DNA from: Porphyridium purpureum
Lineage: Eukaryota > Rhodophyta > Bangiophyceae > Porphyridiales > Porphyridiaceae
Length of the DNA stretch: 64,000 nt
Assembly (NCBI GenBank): GCA_008690995.1
Contig: VRMN01000001.1
Location: 2,976,001-3,040,000 of the forward strand
Direction: 5' to 3'
Each line of letters opens with the position of its first letter. The stretch's first letter is position 1. Positions 19,717 through 29,031 of this stretch are shown here, in pieces. A program made the translations under genes and the position numbers. The notes beneath the pieces were generated by a model. The model was given only the letters and a program-made list of their open reading frames with translations. It searched no databases and was not told the DNA's origin.

Positions 19717-20370
19717 ACAGAGGAGCGGGTCCGGCGTGACCGCGAGCCTTTGCGCCCGAGACCCTGCGTATCTTTATGGCGCGTGCTAGTAGTGAGGAAG
19801 ACTGTTTCCATCATTCTCTTGGTAGTGGCGACACTTTGTGCACTGGGGGTGAATGAAAGGGCAGTCGGCGCTGCGTTGGGGTTCTAAAGCCGTTTGTCAT
19901 TCTCCCAGGCTTGTCGCGAGCCGCGTCGCTTGCGGTCAAAACGCAGTGGTCTAATGCTTGTCCCCAAAGACTGGCATGTCCTTTGCCACGACGTGGCTGC
20001 AAAGCCAGGTGCCTCCGTCTGGCACCCAAAAACAAACAAACAAACAAGCGAAGGAAAAAGAACAGAAAAAAAAAGAAAGAAAAGAAAGAATGTCATCTGC
20101 GCGGGCACGGAACTTTAGACCAAGGAGATAGCAGGCACGTGCGGCCGACCAGGGTAGTGTTGCGGCGTGCCGCAAAGGCTCGTGCAGGTTTAAACCATTT
20201 ACTCGTAAATTCCATCGAACTCTTGAAAATGTGACCCGGATTCTTCGACTGTAGTGTCCTCCTCCAGTAACCGAGCCGGTATCAGATTGTGTCGCGCGGG
20301 AACAGAAATGTTACATCACTTTAAACACATAAGAGTTCTGCAATCTTCAGACCTGCCCCCCACGTTCTAC
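19717..20370. other. Convergent 3' region with low-complexity A-rich tract
   Basis: Between convergent genes. An A-rich tract with AAAC and AAAG repeats runs from about 20027 to 20091. No convincing gene is seen on either strand. Confidence 0.5.
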
Positions 20371-23300
20371 TTACTGCGGTGAAAGTGGCGGTTGGCTTCC
20401 AAAAATTCGCTCCTTCAAAGTCTGAATAGCCTGAGCGACCTCCTCTTCGAAAACGGTAATCTTCTCGACGTGAACTTGCGGGGCTGCGCTTCCAGCCGTG
20501 TTCATAACGGACACCGATCCCAGCCACGGATGTGCACAAATATCATCCAACGTCGCGCGTTTGTACGGCGATTTCACTAAAATTTTCTTGAGCAAGTCCT
20601 TGACCTCGCCGCTAACCACTGGTCGGCTTGGTATCTTCAAAGGGTCCTTACAAATCCTGTCCGCCATGTCTCGCAACGAATCCCCATGGAATGGCACCTG
20701 ACCAAACAGCATATAATACAGCGACGCCCCCAATGACCAAATGTCTGCCGCGTAACTCTCGTAAGGCCCGGGCGGGGCGTGCATCGAGTTTGAATCCTCT
20801 GGTGCACAGAAAGCTGGCGTTCCAACCATTGTCTTGGTGCGCATCAGCTTGCGGCGGTCCCGATCGCGAGCCCCGCCTTGCCTTGTGTCATCGCGAGCAT
20901 CAAATTCGGCACTGTACACCTTCGCACATCCAAAGTCGCTCAGCAGCACGGTCCCCGCTGCGTTCACCAACAAATTGTCCGGCTTAATATCACGATGTGC
21001 CACGTTATTCTGGTGTAGGTACGCGAGCCCAACCACGGCGTCAGAAAAAGCTGCGCGGGCAACATCTTCTGAAACATACGCACCATTTATGGGTGAGACG
21101 GCGTCAACGATCGAACCGCGCGACATGTAGTCCATCACCATATAAAAAGCGTCCATGCTCGGGTCGTCGATTACCTCGCCAAGACTCAGCACGTTGGGAT
21201 GGTTGAGCTTTTTCATGATCGCAATTTCGCGCAGGTCAGAAAAATTCGGCGCGCCTTTTGAAGCCGCCGCATTCATAAACGCGCTTGCAGTCAGATTTTT
21301 CTTCAAGTAGCTCTTGCTCATGATCTTAACCGCATAGAAGCGCTTGGAAGAGGTGCTCAGCGCTAAATGCACAGTACCAAATGCGCCAGAACCAATCTGG
21401 TGCATGAGTATATACGACGCGATGCGCGGTAGTTGCGTAACCTGCAAACCTCGCCAGTAGTCGAAAAATACATTGTAGTCGTTGAGAACGTTGGCAAGAG
21501 AGCGCGCGCCGTCCTTAATGCGTGCGTGCACCGGGACAAGGCACGCCAAGCCTGAAAAGTATAGCTTGGACAATACGCGCTGCTCGAACAGTAATTCCAT
21601 ACAGCTTTGCTCATTACTCTGCGTAAAGAACTTGATCAGCAACTCGAAGCCAGTGCGCTTGAGGTGAAACACATTCGCCAACTGCACGCTGCCCTGCGCA
21701 TCCGCCTCGTGCGCGAGCACCAGGATAGGCTTGTAAGATGGACTCATCACCTCATACGTCTTCGACGGTAGCGTGGCTCGTGCCGTCAATAGCTTTTTAC
21801 GCCAGTGCAGAGCTGTCATGTCTCGGTCCAGCCACAAAAATACCAGGCTCCACTTCAGGATACCTTCGCGCACAGTTGCGTTGAAACCTCGCAAGAGCAA
21901 AGATACACACTCAAGAAAACTCGCGCTCATCACATCACCTCCAAACGCACTTCCAAAGGATTTTGGAAACAACGACCCGTCGTTTAGACTTCCGCCGGCC
22001 GTGGTCGCACCCGTGCCAAAACTGTTGGAGTTCGTCGCAGCGAATGTTGCGTCAGCAGCCGCATTCTTATTCGGGACATGCATGGCACCACTTGGATAAG
22101 CCGTGTTGGCACTGCTCGCGTGTAGCGCAACCACAGAGTCCGAAGACTCCGAGGAGGGGAGCGATGAACTTGAGCCGCGATTGAAGATGCGAGAGAACAG
22201 CGTAGCGCTACTCCCTACCTTTTGATGGGATATATTCCCACTTGCAGCATTGTGGTGGGGAGTAGGCGTCGATCCGCCTGGCCCGAGGCCGCTACCGTTT
22301 CCAAGAAATTCAGCTCCACGCATTTGCGCGAGCTTTTCCTCGGCATTCAACCCCTGTTCGTCCGGTGGCGGCGCCGCACTAAGCGAAAATCGGTTCGGCC
22401 TGCGAGGAGGCGGCTGCGAGGGGTGATTATGATGGTGCCTGTTGCCTTTCCCAGCTTCACGTTTCATGCCAGCTTCGCGTTCGCGACCTGCTCCTCCGAC
22501 CGCGATCTTGAAGCCTTCGCGGATCGTGCCGACGGGTGTCTCAAACACATTTGGCAGTGTCACCCCATCTGACTCTCTTCTGGCCTCCTTCGTTGCATTT
22601 TCAGCTGCATCCCCGCCATCGCCAGAAGAAGCCTCGTGCTGCAGCAAATCAAAGTCGTCGCGACTCAGCGCGAAGGGAACAAAAGACTGCTCGCGCATAA
22701 GTGGGTTTCGTGGCATGACCGATCGGTTAAAGAAGCTCGGTGCCTCAATTGAGGCATCCAATTTCGTGACTGAGCTGTCCCAGCTCCGTACAACCTTGCG
22801 CGATTGCACGAGAAATTCCATCATACTCAGGGCTAGGTCGTCGTCGTCATCATCATCGTCATCATCATGCGAGCGTAACCGCTCAAAGAAGCCAACGCCG
22901 TCCAACGATCCTGACCTTGAACGCCGTTCCTTTTTACCACTGCTGCCCGACGACTTCTTTTCTACTCGCTCTCCACCGAGCTGCACAAGGCGGCTTGAGA
23001 CTGAGCTAAGCGTGCACGCGTCGCCCGAACGACTACCACTGACCTTCCCTCGAGAAGCCTGTGGCGTAATGGTACGGTCGGGGAGCTGTGACGACAGAGA
23101 GCGTTCGACATTGGTGCGATCGTCATGCTGTACGTGGATGCTAGGCATAGGTCCGTCTGCTGGAACGTAAGGCGCCAACTGATCCGCGCAACCTGATGCG
23201 AGTCGAGCATCGTAAATTCCTCCGCGTCCCGCGCTAACTTGCTCGCCCATCAAAATTCCCATGGGCGCAGCGCCATGTCCACCACTTTGCGACGGGCTTC

Positions 23301-26157
23301 TCAGAGCCGCAATAGCCTCCAGCCGGTCATTCTGAGCATCACTAAGTACGCGTGACCTTTCCCCTCGTCTGGTGGGGGGAGGATAGTTAGCCATGGCGTA
23401 AGGCTCAGTGACCGACCTTTCCGGAAATGGGACTGCTGGGCTGACTTCGACATTCGCTTTGTCCAATTTGGCAGGGGCGGACACACGTGCGTGCAGGTCA
23501 CCATCATCGCTCTGACGACTCTGGTGCTTGACTCCAATGCGAGCGCCTGGCATGAAACTGGGCGCGGAATCGTCCGAATCTTCATCGCCTTCTTCCCCTT
23601 CAATCTCAACGGATACAGACGTCTGGGAAACATAACTTGTAACCCCGATTTTTGCCCCCGGCATAAAACTTGGCGCAGAATCGTCCGAATCCTCTTCGCT
23701 TTTACCACAATCCAAACTTGTGGCTGCATGCCTATAATGGCCTGCTTGACTTTCTACATTCTCACGCGCATTCGCAAATACACCCAATCTCGCTCCGGGC
23801 ATAAAGCCCGGCGCAGAGTCTCCCGAGTCATAGTCGTCCGGTTGCTTGCTTTGCGAAAAACTACTCGGGCGATGATCTCTGTTCCGTGCATCACCGGAAA
23901 ATTTCTCACCTGGACTTTCCCGTGCCTTGTTTGCGATGCCAAGGGCACGTCCAGGCATGAAGCTTGGTGCTTCGTCGCTTTCGTACTGGTCGACAGAGTT
24001 GGAGTCAATCATGTCAGCAACAATAATCTCGGCTCCTTCGCCATCAAAGACACGAGTGTCGCCGCTAGGCGGGTTTAAGCTAATCCTCAAGTCTCCGCGC
24101 TCAATGCCGCTTCCTGTTTGAGCACACGCTTTGAAGCCCGGCGTAAACGAGGGTGCGGAGTCATCGGATTTTTCTCCAGCGTTCTCGTGCGCGACGGCAC
24201 GATCCGTAGGCTCATTGTCACCGCGACGAAGACCAACGCGTCCTCGAACCGCATGCAATTCTGACCGTTCAAGTTCGCCGGGGATGTTCCCGCCGTCAAG
24301 AGAGCCACTGCACTCATCGTTACTAATACTTTTGCGTTTCGGATTCAATGGCTGCTGTACGCCCTCCGAATCGTCTGGGCCCATACCATATCCCATTCCT
24401 TTTGCGTCCTTCTTCGCGCATCTTTTCCTTTCGAAAATGGTTGGTGCCCGAGTCACAGGGCTTGCGGGTGCTGCGGTAGGGCCCGACGATGAGGTGTTGC
24501 TGAAAAGCAATGCAGCAGCTTTCTCCTCCACCTTCAATCGACCAACGTGCAACCTGTTCGCGATTTCTGCAACACCATCGGTAAAACGCAGCCCAGGCAT
24601 TTCCGCGCTCGACGGCGTTTCGTTCTGCGTACGCACTGTACTGGGCGAAAGACTGCGTGGATCATGAGCATACCCAGGCGACACGCTGGGTACCCGACTT
24701 ACATTGCTGCTTTGGCTTTGGCTTTGGCTCTGGCTCTGGCTCTGGCTCTCTCGGCTCGATACTGATGCCGCCGACGTTGCACTGGGCGCGAAAGCAGGTG
24801 ACGCAACATCCGGTAAATTCCCGTTCGACATGGAGCTCTGTATTTTCCGCGGGTTGGAAGACATCAAGCCCCCTCCGGTCTTGTTCCCACGTCGAAGAAC
24901 GCCCCAGATCTTTTTCTTGTTATTGTCCGAGGCAGTAGCGACGGCAGAAGAGGTAGCTCCAGCGCCAAGCGCACTCCGACCTTCTTCATCACAGAAACGG
25001 TACATCATGAATTTGTCCTCAAAGTTGTACTCCCTGTTCACGTGTTCGATGCGACCTTGCTCCATCATCAAGTTGCCCGCCCTCACAGCATCCTTGCGGG
25101 ATGCACATACGCCGCGTCGCACCATTTCAGATACTGTCTCATCGCCTACAAACACGTTCGATAGCATCTTGCCACGAAGTAGTAGATCTTTCACTTGCAG
25201 CTGGGTGCAAAAGAAAGCTTCGATCGCCTCGAAATCAAGTTCTTCAGCCGACGGCGGGGACGACCTGAATCGCGCAGAGTCCGTTTGGTCCGGCACAAGC
25301 TCCGTCGGACGGGCATTCTTTGCGTCCTTGCTCTCACTGGTCACAACAAGGTCTTGTCTACTCTTTCGCGACGGAGCGACCACGGTGTCCGCGGCTCCTG
25401 CTTTTGTAGTTTCATGGACATTCACCGCAGCAGTTGAAGGTACACTGACATGCCTTGCGTAGTCAACGGCAGGTGGGCCACATGAAGGCGGAATACCAGT
25501 GCGGCCGGAAAGGGAGCTCGCACCGGTCACGTTTCCACTAGAACTCGCGACGCGTTGCGAAGTGTGGAGGCCGCGGTCGACGCCTTCCAGCGCACTCGAG
25601 CATTCGGCCAGAATGTCTACTTTGGTTTTCTCCTGTGGTGACATTGACTGCCTGCCAGTATTCCTGGTCGCTGTGCTTGTTGCTCCGCCTGCTGCAGACG
25701 ATTTCCGGTTCCAGCTGAGCTTCTGCGCCAACGGTTCTGGCGTGTCGTGGATGGACTCGTGGGCGCTTGCCGGGTTATTCCAGTCAGAAAATCGATTCAA
25801 TGTGACGAATGACGATCGGTTTGGCTGCTCGTGGTGCTCTGCGTTCCGCTGGCATGCCTGCTGCTCTGCTGCGGCCTCTTTCCACGACACCGCCTTCTTG
25901 AGTCCCTCATGCACCTCCTGCAAGTCCAGCTTGATGGATGCCGGCTGCATGATTTCATGCACGGACGACTGCCACCTCTGCGCCGCCTCGGACGACTGCG
26001 CCACAATTGCGGCCAGCGCGCTGTCTGCTCGATCCAGCTCGGCCTTGCCTTCATTCGCGGGGTCCTGCTGCGCGCCATGCTCTCCCGCGGCGGCGCGCAC
26101 GTCCCTCCTGTGCATGCGGCCGCGAGTGCGCGTCTCCGCGCCTCCCCGACTCTCCAT
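20371..26157 (-). CDS. Large DEP/PH-like protein kinase of CaMKK/SnAK type
   Basis: A 1928-residue intronless gene. Residues about 300-385 form a DEP-like domain (LQVKDLLLRGKMLSNVFVGD through KFMMYRF). Residues about 650-870 hold five imperfect repeats of the form SDDSAPSFMPGARIGV. There is an SQ dipeptide run near 475 and a ten-Asp run near 1100. Residues about 1430-1560 look PH-like (GILKWSLVFLWLDRD). The kinase domain spans about 1580-1880: GSGAFGTVHLAL, FYAVKIMSKS, AHRDIKPDNLL, SDFGCAKV, VGTPAFCAPED, all catalytic residues present. The insert before the C-helix and the VGTPAF activation loop resemble CaMKK and plant GRIK/SnAK, the upstream activators of AMPK/SnRK1. That class assignment is inference from motifs. 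It is divergent from TM9SF. Confidence 0.85.
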   Translation of the reverse strand: MESRGGAETRTRGRMHRRDVRAAAGEHGAQQDPANEGKAELDRADSALAAIVAQSSEAAQRWQSSVHEIMQPASIKLDLQEVHEGLKKAVSWKEAAAEQQACQRNAEHHEQPNRSSFVTLNRFSDWNNPASAHESIHDTPEPLAQKLSWNRKSSAAGGATSTATRNTGRQSMSPQEKTKVDILAECSSALEGVDRGLHTSQRVASSSGNVTGASSLSGRTGIPPSCGPPAVDYARHVSVPSTAAVNVHETTKAGAADTVVAPSRKSRQDLVVTSESKDAKNARPTELVPDQTDSARFRSSPPSAEELDFEAIEAFFCTQLQVKDLLLRGKMLSNVFVGDETVSEMVRRGVCASRKDAVRAGNLMMEQGRIEHVNREYNFEDKFMMYRFCDEEGRSALGAGATSSAVATASDNNKKKIWGVLRRGNKTGGGLMSSNPRKIQSSMSNGNLPDVASPAFAPSATSAASVSSRESQSQSQSQSQSQSSNVSRVPSVSPGYAHDPRSLSPSTVRTQNETPSSAEMPGLRFTDGVAEIANRLHVGRLKVEEKAAALLFSNTSSSGPTAAPASPVTRAPTIFERKRCAKKDAKGMGYGMGPDDSEGVQQPLNPKRKSISNDECSGSLDGGNIPGELERSELHAVRGRVGLRRGDNEPTDRAVAHENAGEKSDDSAPSFTPGFKACAQTGSGIERGDLRISLNPPSGDTRVFDGEGAEIIVADMIDSNSVDQYESDEAPSFMPGRALGIANKARESPGEKFSGDARNRDHRPSSFSQSKQPDDYDSGDSAPGFMPGARLGVFANARENVESQAGHYRHAATSLDCGKSEEDSDDSAPSFMPGAKIGVTSYVSQTSVSVEIEGEEGDEDSDDSAPSFMPGARIGVKHQSRQSDDGDLHARVSAPAKLDKANVEVSPAVPFPERSVTEPYAMANYPPPTRRGERSRVLSDAQNDRLEAIAALRSPSQSGGHGAAPMGILMGEQVSAGRGGIYDARLASGCADQLAPYVPADGPMPSIHVQHDDRTNVERSLSSQLPDRTITPQASRGKVSGSRSGDACTLSSVSSRLVQLGGERVEKKSSGSSGKKERRSRSGSLDGVGFFERLRSHDDDDDDDDDDLALSMMEFLVQSRKVVRSWDSSVTKLDASIEAPSFFNRSVMPRNPLMREQSFVPFALSRDDFDLLQHEASSGDGGDAAENATKEARRESDGVTLPNVFETPVGTIREGFKIAVGGAGREREAGMKREAGKGNRHHHNHPSQPPPRRPNRFSLSAAPPPDEQGLNAEEKLAQMRGAEFLGNGSGLGPGGSTPTPHHNAASGNISHQKVGSSATLFSRIFNRGSSSSLPSSESSDSVVALHASSANTAYPSGAMHVPNKNAAADATFAATNSNSFGTGATTAGGSLNDGSLFPKSFGSAFGGDVMSASFLECVSLLLRGFNATVREGILKWSLVFLWLDRDMTALHWRKKLLTARATLPSKTYEVMSPSYKPILVLAHEADAQGSVQLANVFHLKRTGFELLIKFFTQSNEQSCMELLFEQRVLSKLYFSGLACLVPVHARIKDGARSLANVLNDYNVFFDYWRGLQVTQLPRIASYILMHQIGSGAFGTVHLALSTSSKRFYAVKIMSKSYLKKNLTASAFMNAAASKGAPNFSDLREIAIMKKLNHPNVLSLGEVIDDPSMDAFYMVMDYMSRGSIVDAVSPINGAYVSEDVARAAFSDAVVGLAYLHQNNVAHRDIKPDNLLVNAAGTVLLSDFGCAKVYSAEFDARDDTRQGGARDRDRRKLMRTKTMVGTPAFCAPEDSNSMHAPPGPYESYAADIWSLGASLYYMLFGQVPFHGDSLRDMADRICKDPLKIPSRPVVSGEVKDLLKKILVKSPYKRATLDDICAHPWLGSVSVMNTAGSAAPQVHVEKITVFEEEVAQAIQTLKERIFGSQPPLSPQ

Positions 26158-26425
26158 TCCGTCGTCTCCACCTCAACCCACCCCGCCACCTTATTCCCTC
26201 TTACCCTTCCTCCCCTCAGTCTTCCCCTGCATCCACACCCTACCCATACACCCGTTTTTCCAAACCCACTTGCAAACAGCCCAGCTGTCCCACTAGACTC
26301 ACGCACGCACGTCTTCTTGATTAAACTGTACACTGCACGAAACACTACCAATGAACACGCCCTACAGAACCGCCTCTCCCGCCACTACCCAAAAAATCAT
26401 GTTTCATCAATTTAACCTGGATCAA

Positions 26426-26441
26426 GTACAGTGCACTGTAC
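26426..26441. promoter_or_regulatory. Perfect 16-bp palindrome GTACAGTGCACTGTAC
   Basis: Two CACTGTAC half-sites abut in inverted orientation to make an exact 16-bp palindrome, about 190 bp before the TM9SF ATG and 270 bp before the kinase ATG. It looks like a dimeric protein-binding site. Confidence 0.6.
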
Positions 26442-26452
26442 ATCCGTCAATT

Positions 26453-26505
26453 CTTCACGGTTCAACGGTTTCACGGTTTCACGGTTTCACGGTTTCACGG
26501 TTCAA
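26453..26505. repeat. Octamer array (TTTCACGG)n
   Basis: Four exact copies of TTTCACGG at 26469-26500 with degenerate flanking copies, just downstream of the GTACAGTG palindrome in the kinase/TM9SF promoter gap. Confidence 0.85.
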
Positions 26506-26629
26506 ACTAGGAAAACAGAACAAGGGCCAAGCAGAGCCACTAAGGCTCGGGTAGATTGCAAGTGTCGTGACGTGACTGCGGGGCTGAGAGTAGAGGAAAG
26601 GAAGGGGCAAAGGTGGGAAGGGGGATGCG

Positions 26630-28663
26630 ATGGGGAGGAGGGTGGCTATGGGGATGGGAAGGGGAGGATGCTTGCGGAAGCGATGGGACGCGATGTGGTG
26701 GATTGCGCTGGTGCTGATGTGCTGGGCAAGCGGGAGCCGCGAGACGCGCGCGTTTTACCTGCCCGGAGTCAGCCCAGTCGATTATGAGCAGGGCGCGCCG
26801 CTGAACGTGTTTGCGAACAAGTTGCAGTCGCCGGTCAACTATGTGTCACAGGATTATCACCGCTTCATCTTTTGCAAGCCGATTGACGAGGGCACGGGGT
26901 CCGAGTCGCAGGTCGAGCGCGTCCGCAATGCAAAGCGCCTCAATTTGGGCCAGCTTTTGTCAGGACAAAAGTACGAGCCCACGTCGATCGAGTTCAATAT
27001 GATGAATTCAGAGTCCTGCGTGCTCTCGTGCGTGCGCGATCTCGCGAGACAGAGCTTTTCAAATCCCAAGCGCGCACAGCTGGTAGAGGCGAAGAAGGTC
27101 AAGACGCTCAGACTCATCCGTGAGCAGTACTTTGTCCGGCTCATCCTCGATAACATGCCCGTTCTTACAAAGCTGACAGATCCGGGAAGCGGTCGCACAT
27201 TCACATGGATGGGGTACCCGCTTGGCGCGGTCAAGCAGGGAAAGGAGTTTCTGTTCAATCACCTCAAATTCAAGGTGCTGGTGCATCAGGTGAAGAATAC
27301 GCTGCTGGAGCGCGTGTCGCCCGGCGCGCAGTTTTACCGCGTGGTTGGCTTCGAGGTCACGCCGACGTCCGTGGACCACTGGATTTCCCAGGATGGCACG
27401 TCGGTAAAGTGCAAGAAGGATAACAGCGACCAATTCTTTGAGCCCCGCGCGCTGGCCGAATTATCGCGCATTGCGTTTACGCACGATGTGGCTTTTGAGG
27501 AGAGTGAGCTCAAGTGGGCCACACGCTGGGACTCGATTTTGAACGCAAGTCCTGAGACAAAGCGAGTCGAGTGGTTCTCGATCGTCAACGTGCTTTTGAT
27601 CACGCTGTTTTTCTCGCTGCTGACTGCGTTTGTGTTACTTCGTACGGTGTACCTGGACTTTGCCCGATACAATGGACTAGCAGACGACGAAGTCACCCAG
27701 GAGTCGGGGTGGAAAATGCTGCATGGCGATGTCTTCCGTGTACCTCGCGTGTTTGAGTTGCTGTGTGTGTGGGTGGGCGCCGGCGTGCAGCTCGCCATCT
27801 TGGCGGTTGCTACCCTCTCGCTTTCTGTGATTGGATTGGTGTCACCAGCGAACCGTGGCGGCCTTTTGAGCGTGATGCTTTTCATGTGGGTCTCGACAAG
27901 CTTTTTCTCCGGCTACACGTCCGGTCGGCTGTATGGCGGCATGGGTGGTACACAAAAGCGCAGCGTCGCCTTGATGTCTGCGTTGTATCTCCCTGGACTC
28001 ATTGCGGGCGTGTTTATTTCTCTCAATGTGCTGCTGCGCATGAATGCAGCCTCGAACGCCGTCCCCATCTTTACGCTTATTGTACTCGCGTGTGTTTGGT
28101 TCGGCATCTCCGTGCCACTAAACCTGCTGGGCTCGTTCATTTCGCTCAAGCAGGGCGCGATCGACGTGCCCTGTAAGACCAATGCGATTCCTCGTGAAAT
28201 TCCAGAATCCCCACTTTACACGGAACTTCTTTATTTGATGTTGCCCGGTGTGATTCCGTTTAGCGTGGCGGTGGTACCGCTCGCGTTTATTCTCAACAGT
28301 ATCTGGCAGAGCGCAATCTTTTACATGTTTGGCTTTCTGTTCCTGGTGCTGATGATGCTCGTAATCACATGCGCACAGCTTGGAATGGTCATCGCGTATG
28401 CACGTCTGTCTTCCATGAACTTCCACTGGTGGTGGCCGGCGATTGGCACGGGCGCTTCTTCTGGACTGTACGTCTTTTTGTATACAGTCAGCTACCTTTT
28501 GAGGTTCTCGCGCCGCGCTGAACACGAGTGGCTCTCCACAGTCGTGTATCTCAGCTACATGATGTTGCTTTCTGTCTGCTTTGCTCTTTTCTGCGGCGCG
28601 TGCAGCTTTCTGAGTGCGTTTTGGTTTGTGCGACGTATCTTTGGCGCCGTGCGCATCACGTAA
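26630..28663 (+). CDS. Transmembrane 9 superfamily protein (nonaspanin, EMP70)
   Basis: TM9SF proteins are Golgi/endosome nonaspanins that sort proteins with glycine-rich membrane segments. The 677-residue product begins with a signal peptide (AMWWIALVLMCWASG near residues 21-35) and the mature family start FYLPGVSPVDYEQG with VFANKLQSP. A large lumenal domain follows to about residue 310, then nine membrane segments; family blocks include SGWKMLHGDVFRVP, FFSGYTSGRLYGGMGG and, near the end, SSMNFHWWWPAIGTGASSG with YMMLLSVCFALFCGACSFLS. Length fits the family (about 590-680). The ATG at 26630 is the first in frame; internal ATGs at codons 7, 9 and 22 are possible. Intronless. Confidence 0.95.
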   Translation: MGRRVAMGMGRGGCLRKRWDAMWWIALVLMCWASGSRETRAFYLPGVSPVDYEQGAPLNVFANKLQSPVNYVSQDYHRFIFCKPIDEGTGSESQVERVRNAKRLNLGQLLSGQKYEPTSIEFNMMNSESCVLSCVRDLARQSFSNPKRAQLVEAKKVKTLRLIREQYFVRLILDNMPVLTKLTDPGSGRTFTWMGYPLGAVKQGKEFLFNHLKFKVLVHQVKNTLLERVSPGAQFYRVVGFEVTPTSVDHWISQDGTSVKCKKDNSDQFFEPRALAELSRIAFTHDVAFEESELKWATRWDSILNASPETKRVEWFSIVNVLLITLFFSLLTAFVLLRTVYLDFARYNGLADDEVTQESGWKMLHGDVFRVPRVFELLCVWVGAGVQLAILAVATLSLSVIGLVSPANRGGLLSVMLFMWVSTSFFSGYTSGRLYGGMGGTQKRSVALMSALYLPGLIAGVFISLNVLLRMNAASNAVPIFTLIVLACVWFGISVPLNLLGSFISLKQGAIDVPCKTNAIPREIPESPLYTELLYLMLPGVIPFSVAVVPLAFILNSIWQSAIFYMFGFLFLVLMMLVITCAQLGMVIAYARLSSMNFHWWWPAIGTGASSGLYVFLYTVSYLLRFSRRAEHEWLSTVVYLSYMMLLSVCFALFCGACSFLSAFWFVRRIFGAVRIT

Positions 28664-29031
28664 TGACGAAAGCAGGCTGGTCGTGTGGGAAGAATTTGGT
28701 GACAGAATCCGGTTGTTCGGCACGTCCCGCATCTTGGCTCAGTCGCTGTGCAAGGTGGGATGGTGTTCAGCCTGGGGTGCGGGATCTCTGAGATCTATTG
28801 CACCAACTCCCGCTCTCGGCACGTGCCGACGTGCACGCATCCTGCGACTGCTTCATGGTCATTGGGACAGGTGTGGACTGCTTAGCGATGCACATGCCGC
28901 TCGTTCGCAAATTCATTCTTTCGTTCTCACTAAACGGGTAGTGTACAGTTTCACAATCCACCGTCACACGCGTTGCTTCGCGCTCGTGAACACGCGCAAA
29001 ATCGACGTGTCTGCCCGTCGCGCAAGCTGGG
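28664..29031. other. Intergenic region upstream of pseudokinase
   Basis: Contains GTGTACAGTT at about 28941-28950, some 85 bp before the pseudokinase ATG, a degenerate copy of the recurrent element. No gene seen. Confidence 0.4.

Larger units (their letters stand above)
26158..26629. other. Divergent promoter region, kinase / TM9SF
   Basis: A 472-bp shared 5' region. Contains CTGTACACTG at about 26327, the 16-bp palindrome and the octamer array listed separately. No gene seen. Confidence 0.5.

Noticed and set aside
21773-26415. Long plus-strand open frames opposite the large kinase (for example 22442-23170, 24704-25462, 25499-26296)
   Set aside because: They are antisense shadows of an intact, domain-bearing 1928-residue frame and are dominated by Ser and Leu runs.
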